16,480 nucleotides of DNA from VGWG01 sp964580075. Its GTDB lineage: Bacteria; Verrucomicrobiota; Kiritimatiellia; RFP12; JAAYNR01. Within the stretch, counting starts at the first letter, position 1. Every line of letters begins with the position of its first letter. This document shows positions 12,451-16,480 of the stretch, piece after piece. The stretch lies in the NCBI GenBank assembly GCA_964580075.1, contig CAZOJL010000072.1, forward strand, positions 1 through 16,480, read 5' to 3'. The translations under genes were made by a program, and so were the position numbers. The notes below the pieces were generated by a model that ran no database searches, was not told where the DNA came from, and worked only from the letters and a program-made list of their open reading frames with translations.

Positions 12451-14983
12451 TTCTTCTTCGTGTGGCGACGGCTGCGCGGGGATCCTCGGGCCAGGCGTGC
12501 TTCGGGTAGCGGCCCCGGAGGTCTTTGCGCACGTGCGCGTAGCCGGTGTTCCAGAAACTCTCGAGGTCGGCGGTGATCTGCACCGGACGCTGCGACGGCG
12601 ATAGCAGGTGCAGCAACACGGCGACACGGCCTCCGGCGACACGCGGCGTGACGGTCAGGCCAAAAACCTCCTGAATGCGAACCGCGATGACCGGTGTCTC
12701 CCCTGAATCGTAGCGGATGCGGATGCGGGAGCCGCTGGGCACCGTGAAATGTGTCGGCGCTAGGGTGTCCAGCAGACGGCGCAGGGCGCCGAGCCGCGCG
12801 GCCAGCGTCGCGTGGAGGTCCAGACCCTCGACCTGGCTCCACCGGACCATCCCATCCGTGAACGGCCCCAACCAGTCGGGAAGGGATTCGGCGAGCGCCG
12901 TATCGGAGAAATCCGGCCAGCCCTCCTCGGGACGGAAGCGGCGCAGACACGCCACGCGCGCGCGCAGCTCGTTCGCCGCCGGGGTCCAGGGGAGGCGGTC
13001 CAGCCCTTTTTGAAGGATCCCCTCGAAGAGCGCCAGCCGAACCGCGCCGGCATCGGGCGCGGCCAGCCCGGAATCCCGCAAGACGATGGCGCCAAACCGG
13101 ATTCTCCTGACCGCCGTGACCGCCTCGGCTTGACGATCCCAGCCGACCACCGGGGCGGCGACGATCCGATCGGCGAAGTCGGCTTCCAACAGGGCGCGAT
13201 CATACGGCGCGGCGAGACGAATCCGGGCGTCGGCCGCGTCGTCGCTGAGTTCGGCGGCGACAAGCCAGTCGTAACGGGCCAACGGATCGGCGGCATCGAG
13301 GATGGCGCCACGGCCCGAGGCCAGGAGGTAGCGCCCGTCGGGCGAACGGCGGCGGGCGATCCGGTCGGGAAAGGCCCACGCGAGGAGGCGACCGACGTCG
13401 ATCCGGCGGACATCCCCGGCGTAGCGGCGCGACCAGTTCCGGGCGAGCGTGTGGACGCGGGCCGCAAAGCCGGCGACGGCGGGGTCACGGGAATCAAGGC
13501 GATCTAGCGCCACACGGGCGTCGGTCTCGCGGCGCAAGGCCGATTCACCGCCCAGTTCCGAAACAACCGCGGCCAGGAGGCAGGCCTGATGCGCACACCC
13601 CTCGGCTTCGCCTCGGAGAATCATGTCGGCGAGACGCGGATGGATCGGCAAAGCGGCGAGACGGCGTCCGCGCGGCGTAATCCGAAGGGGTGCGTCGGCC
13701 GCCCCGATGGATGTGGCCTCCGCCGTTTCCAGCGCGCCCAGATCGGTCAGCAGGGCGACCGCCTGACGCCACGCGGCTTCGGGTGGCGGCGTCGGCCAGG
13801 GGAGGTCCTCGCGACCGGCGGCGCCCCAGTCGGCGCACTGAAGGACCAGCGGGGCGAGATCGGCGTCAAGAATCTCGGGGAGCGCTTCCGGGGCGAGGGC
13901 GCGGTCTTCCACCTCGTCCCAGAGACGGTAACAGACGCCTGGCCCGAGACGCCCGGCCCGTCCCCGCCGTTGGTCGGCACGATCCCGGGACACGCGAAGC
14001 GTCTCGAGCCGCGACATGCCATTGCGCGGCGAGAATCGCGGCACCCGCATCCAGCCCGCGTCAATCACCACGCGGATTCCCTCGATTGTCAGACTCGATT
14101 CGGCGATCGAGGTCGCGAGGACGATCTTGCGCACACCCGGGGCAGGCGGCCCGACCGCCCGGTCCTGTGCCTCACGCGTCAGCGCCGCAAACAGGGGCTG
14201 GATCTCGATTCCCGGGGGCAGGCGCGCCTCGCGCAGGAGTTCCGCCGTGCGCCGGATCTCCCCCTCGCCGGGAAGAAAGACGAGCAGCGAGCCGGACTCC
14301 TCGGTCAGGGCCCGCAAGACGGCATCGGCGGCTTGTCGCGGAATCGGTGCGGTCGCGGGACGCGACAGCAGGTGGGTCTCCACGGGCCAGACCCGGGACG
14401 TCGCCGTGACGACACGCGGCAGGCGCGCGAGCGGCGCGCCGGGGTCGGCAATCCATCCCGCAACCGCCTCCGCGTCCAGCGTGGCCGACATCACCACGAT
14501 GCGCAGATCGGGGCGCAGGGAACGGCGCACATCGAGCGCCAGGGCGAGCGCCTGGTCCGCGACGAGCGCGCGCTCGTGGAATTCGTCGAAGATCACCAGC
14601 CCCACATCGGCGAGTTCGGGGTCGTGCAACAGACGCTGCACCAGAAGCCCCTCGGTGAGAATCTCGACGCGGGTCGCGGGGGAAACACGGCGTTCGAGCC
14701 GGATGTGGTACCCAATCCGTTCGCCGACCGCCTCGCCCAGAAGACGCGCCATGTAGCGGGCGGCGGCGCGGGCGGCGAGACGGCGCGGTTCGAGGAGGAC
14801 GATTCGGCGGCCCTTCAGCCAGGGCGCCTCCATCAACGCGGGCGGGACGAGGGATGTCTTGCCCGAACCGGGCGGTGCCTGCAGGACGACCGGGCAATTT
14901 CGCTCCAGCGCGGCGGCGATCTCGGGGATCACCGCGCGAACGGGAAGGTCGAGTAGCGTGTGGTACAGGTCGGTCATGGTCAT
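12437..14983 (-). CDS. hrpB: ATP-dependent RNA helicase HrpB, 848 aa
   Basis: A DEAH-box (superfamily 2) helicase of the HrpA/HrpB group; its cellular role is poorly known even in E. coli. Motifs in order: Walker A APPGSGKTS at 36-44, EPRRLAARAAA near 65-75, DEFHER (Walker B/DEAH-type) at 133-138, SATLD at 166-170, then TSIAESSLTI and the arginine-finger motif QRRGRAGR. The C-terminus has the HrpB-specific domain with IRYDSGETPVIAVRIQEVFG, LLSPSQRPVQIT and FWNTGY...VRKDLRGRYPKH. Length is normal (E. coli about 810-820). The frame is open to 15091, but the added N-terminal residues are not family-like. The ATG at 14983, or the one at 14977, gives the usual start; no clear ribosome-binding site is seen. 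It is transcribed divergently from tRNA-Phe. The last residues (KAES) come from a word repeat. Confidence 0.96.
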   Translation of the reverse strand: MTMTDLYHTLLDLPVRAVIPEIAAALERNCPVVLQAPPGSGKTSLVPPALMEAPWLKGRRIVLLEPRRLAARAAARYMARLLGEAVGERIGYHIRLERRVSPATRVEILTEGLLVQRLLHDPELADVGLVIFDEFHERALVADQALALALDVRRSLRPDLRIVVMSATLDAEAVAGWIADPGAPLARLPRVVTATSRVWPVETHLLSRPATAPIPRQAADAVLRALTEESGSLLVFLPGEGEIRRTAELLREARLPPGIEIQPLFAALTREAQDRAVGPPAPGVRKIVLATSIAESSLTIEGIRVVIDAGWMRVPRFSPRNGMSRLETLRVSRDRADQRRGRAGRLGPGVCYRLWDEVEDRALAPEALPEILDADLAPLVLQCADWGAAGREDLPWPTPPPEAAWRQAVALLTDLGALETAEATSIGAADAPLRITPRGRRLAALPIHPRLADMILRGEAEGCAHQACLLAAVVSELGGESALRRETDARVALDRLDSRDPAVAGFAARVHTLARNWSRRYAGDVRRIDVGRLLAWAFPDRIARRRSPDGRYLLASGRGAILDAADPLARYDWLVAAELSDDAADARIRLAAPYDRALLEADFADRIVAAPVVGWDRQAEAVTAVRRIRFGAIVLRDSGLAAPDAGAVRLALFEGILQKGLDRLPWTPAANELRARVACLRRFRPEEGWPDFSDTALAESLPDWLGPFTDGMVRWSQVEGLDLHATLAARLGALRRLLDTLAPTHFTVPSGSRIRIRYDSGETPVIAVRIQEVFGLTVTPRVAGGRVAVLLHLLSPSQRPVQITADLESFWNTGYAHVRKDLRGRYPKHAWPEDPRAAVATRRRKAES

Positions 14984-15077
14984 GGGAGCCGGATCACAGG
15001 ATACGGCAAAACGCCCCGCGCGGGAACAGCAATTCTGCGGTCCGCTCGGCGATTTTTTCCCGTGCTGAAAAACACCG

Positions 15078-15106
15078 TTGACTTTTGCCACTGCCTTCGC
15101 TATTGT
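15078..15106 (+). promoter_or_regulatory. Sigma70-type promoter of tRNA-Phe
   Basis: TTGACT at 15078-15083 (five of six consensus bases) and TATTGT at 15101-15106 (four of six) are separated by exactly 17 bp. Transcription would start near 15113, leaving about 19 nt of leader before the mature tRNA 5' end. This is the best-looking promoter in the window. Confidence 0.75.
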
Positions 15107-15131
15107 AACGCGCCATTCACGTTTCCGGTGT

Positions 15132-15207
<76 letters not shown>

Positions 15208-15268
15208 TTTCTTTTCTATCAAAAATCTCGAACCGCCGGGCACCCCGTCTTTTCCTCTCACCGTGCGC

Positions 15269-15308
15269 GTCCGTGTATGTCCGTGTCGGTCCTTGTCTGT
15301 CCGTGCCT
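15269..15308. repeat. 10-bp periodic GTCCGTGTNN repeat, 4 copies
   Basis: Four consecutive 10-bp units begin at 15269, 15279, 15289 and 15299: GTCCGTGTAT, GTCCGTGTCG, GTCCTTGTCT and GTCCGTGCCT. They lie in the 111-bp gap between tRNA-Phe and the end of the terminase remnant. The TCCGTG core is the same word found in the inverted repeats at 12212-12338. Confidence 0.75.
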
Positions 15309-15318
15309 CCGTCCGCCC

Positions 15319-15955
15319 TCACACCCCCGTCAGCATTCTCCTCTCGCCACGCTCCCCGCCACCGCCCCGCGCCCACCCCCTCGCCACCTCCGGCATCCGC
15401 ATCACCCGTCCCGGCTCGACCCCGACCGCGCGGCATCCCCACACCGCCAGCGCCATCACGCAATCATCGCGATCAGCACCGTCCAGTCCGTGTGCTTCGC
15501 CACATCACATCCGATCACCACCGGCCCTTTCTCATCTTTATTACCGCCCCCGCCGTTATCGGCGGGTTCCTCCTCCACCAGGCACCCCACAATCCCCCGA
15601 TACACCCCGGCCCCGTCCTCCAGAAACTCCGCCATATACTCCTGCCGGAACACGTCCTCGGACAGCGTCAGCTTCGCCGCCTCCCACTCCTTCGCCGGAA
15701 AATAGGGCGAGACGTTCGACGGAAAGGTGAACGACTTGAACCCCGCTTGGCCCTCCACGCCTCGCGTGAACATGTCGTAGAACCAGTTGCGGCCCATCGG
15801 CGTGGAGATGAACACCGCCCAGCCCATGGTCTGGGCCAGCGTCGGACGCAGCACGTAATTCTAAACCGCCGCCCCGTGCACACCGTCCGGAACCGAAACT
15901 CCCGCGCCCTGTGTATCTCCATCTGCGCCGCATGCGGCGAATATTCGATCACCAT
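15319..15955 (-). pseudogene. terL: Phage terminase large subunit, broken by two internal deletions
   Basis: Terminase large subunits package phage DNA using an ATPase and an RNase H-like nuclease. Three pieces in different frames are visible. (1) 15955 to about 15867: an N-terminus with YSPHAAQMEIHRARE and TVCTGRRF, ending where the Walker A GKT should follow. (2) About 15860-15456: NYVLRPTLAQTMGWAVFISTPMGRN-like sequence with the coupling motif ISTP, then FPSNVSPYFP, EDVFRQEYMAEFLEDG and the nuclease start GCDVAKHTDWTV, then a stop. (3) 15468-15319: DDCVMALAVWG, resembling the C-terminal third-aspartate motif, to a stop. Walker A, Walker B and the middle of the nuclease are gone; about 640 bp remain of an expected 1.3-1.6 kb. 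The start keeps AGGAGGT at 15961-15967. It is non-functional and the only clear phage relic here. Confidence 0.85.
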
Positions 15956-15967
15956 ACCACACCTCCT

Positions 15968-16428
15968 GTTAGAGGGTGCGTTTCAACAACGACGTTTCCG
16001 AACACAAACCCCGCCGCATCCCGTCCCACAAGGGCGAAAACGGGGCTACGACACCGATCCGGACCTCGCCGACACGAACGGCTAACCGCTCGTGGCGGTA
16101 TCAATGTGTCTTTTTCTGGCATCCGGACGGCGTACCCAGCGGTTTTGGGGCGCCCAGGGCGTACCCCTTCAGCCACAAAAACGCTGTTTGGTGGTGGACT
16201 TGACTTGGATTCCCGCTTTTGCCACACTTTTCCCATGCCATCGTTGCGTCAGACCGGTTCCGGCATGATTTCGGCCTATGCGGGCCGGTGTAGACCGAAA
16301 AGCGATTTCTTATCAATTGCACACGGACAATGTGGGGAGCGCCGGGATGAAGTTCTACAGAGTGGAATTGGAGTGAACCTATCGAGAGCAACTGCTCATA
16401 CAGCGACAAATAACGCGACAGGAGCGAC
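15968..16428. other. Stretch without a recognised gene, probably decayed phage or accessory DNA
   Basis: Open frames exist on both strands but none shows a recognisable motif. One minus-strand frame (16236-15949) overlaps the terminase start, and another (16478-16101) has a hydrophobic beginning and no convincing ribosome-binding site. GGCGTACCC occurs twice (16129-16137 and 16158-16166) around a GGGCGCCC palindrome. A nine-codon frame ATG...TGA at 16347-16376 has GGGGAG 7 bp upstream. I see nothing that identifies the small terminase that often precedes terL. Confidence 0.5.
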
Positions 16429-16480
16429 ATGAAAAGACACAGGCCGATCAGCATCGAGGGCAATAGGATTGAAATCACGA
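16429..16480 (+). CDS. Possible start of an unidentified gene, cut by the window edge
   Basis: An ATG at 16429 follows AGGAG (16420-16424) by 4 bp and opens a frame reading MKRHRPISIEGNRIEIT to the end of the window. Only 17 codons are visible, so the product cannot be named. The lysine/arginine-rich beginning and the purine-rich ribosome-binding site make a true start plausible. An overlapping frame through the same region stays open from about 16377 but lacks a start. Confidence 0.35.
   Translation, partial: MKRHRPISIEGNRIEIT

Noticed and set aside
13589..14956. 455-codon plus-strand frame opposite hrpB
   Set aside because: Arg/Gly-rich shadow of the HrpB helicase motifs on the other strand.
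16101..16478. Minus-strand frame with a hydrophobic N-terminus that could be a membrane protein
   Set aside because: No visible ribosome-binding site before the start, which touches the window edge, and the rest of the translation looks random.

Overview
The window is GC-rich bacterial chromosome (roughly 60-65% G+C by eye). It carries a housekeeping block, one very large secreted protein, a tRNA-Phe gene and a decayed phage gene. A Kiritimatiellota/Verrucomicrobiota-type (PVC) origin is my best guess. It rests on SecA having a long insert after the DEAD-like motif and an extra segment before the Q-TGEGKT loop, and on the giant exported sugar-enzyme-like protein. This is inference, not a marker-based call.

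Layout. Positions 1-375 are a gene-free leader with short tandem repeats, a 130-bp inverted-repeat element and a palindrome. A plus-strand run follows: a 57-aa 2[4Fe-4S] ferredoxin (376-549), folD (672-1559) and a low-molecular-weight phosphatase (1565-2050) with an arginine-phosphatase-type P-loop. After a hairpin and a candidate promoter comes a 1949-residue exported multidomain protein (2176-8025). The strand switch at 8026-8270 holds a long hairpin built of hexamer words. The minus-strand block reads hrpB (14983-12437), a 412-bp spacer with nested inverted repeats, secA (12024-8926) and gmk (8861-8271). A plus-strand tRNA-Phe(GAA) with a good sigma70-type promoter lies at 15132-15207. It is followed on the minus strand by a phage large-terminase pseudogene (15955-15319) that has lost its Walker A/B part and most of its nuclease part. 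The last ~500 bp hold no recognised gene except a possible gene start at 16429.

How the genes fit together. folD (one-carbon metabolism) and the phosphatase are 5 bp apart and probably co-transcribed. secA and gmk form a likely minus-strand operon. The giant protein has a signal peptide, HEAT-like repeats, a central region resembling GH42-type glycoside hydrolase layout and beta-sandwich regions, so it probably acts on polysaccharide outside the cytoplasm.

The most unusual pattern is that most of the larger spacers carry short degenerate 'words' in tandem (periods 6, 7, 9, 10 or 14 bp), several inside long inverted repeats. I read these as a candidate family of intergenic hairpin or word-repeat elements. 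No CRISPR array, complete insertion sequence or rRNA was seen.
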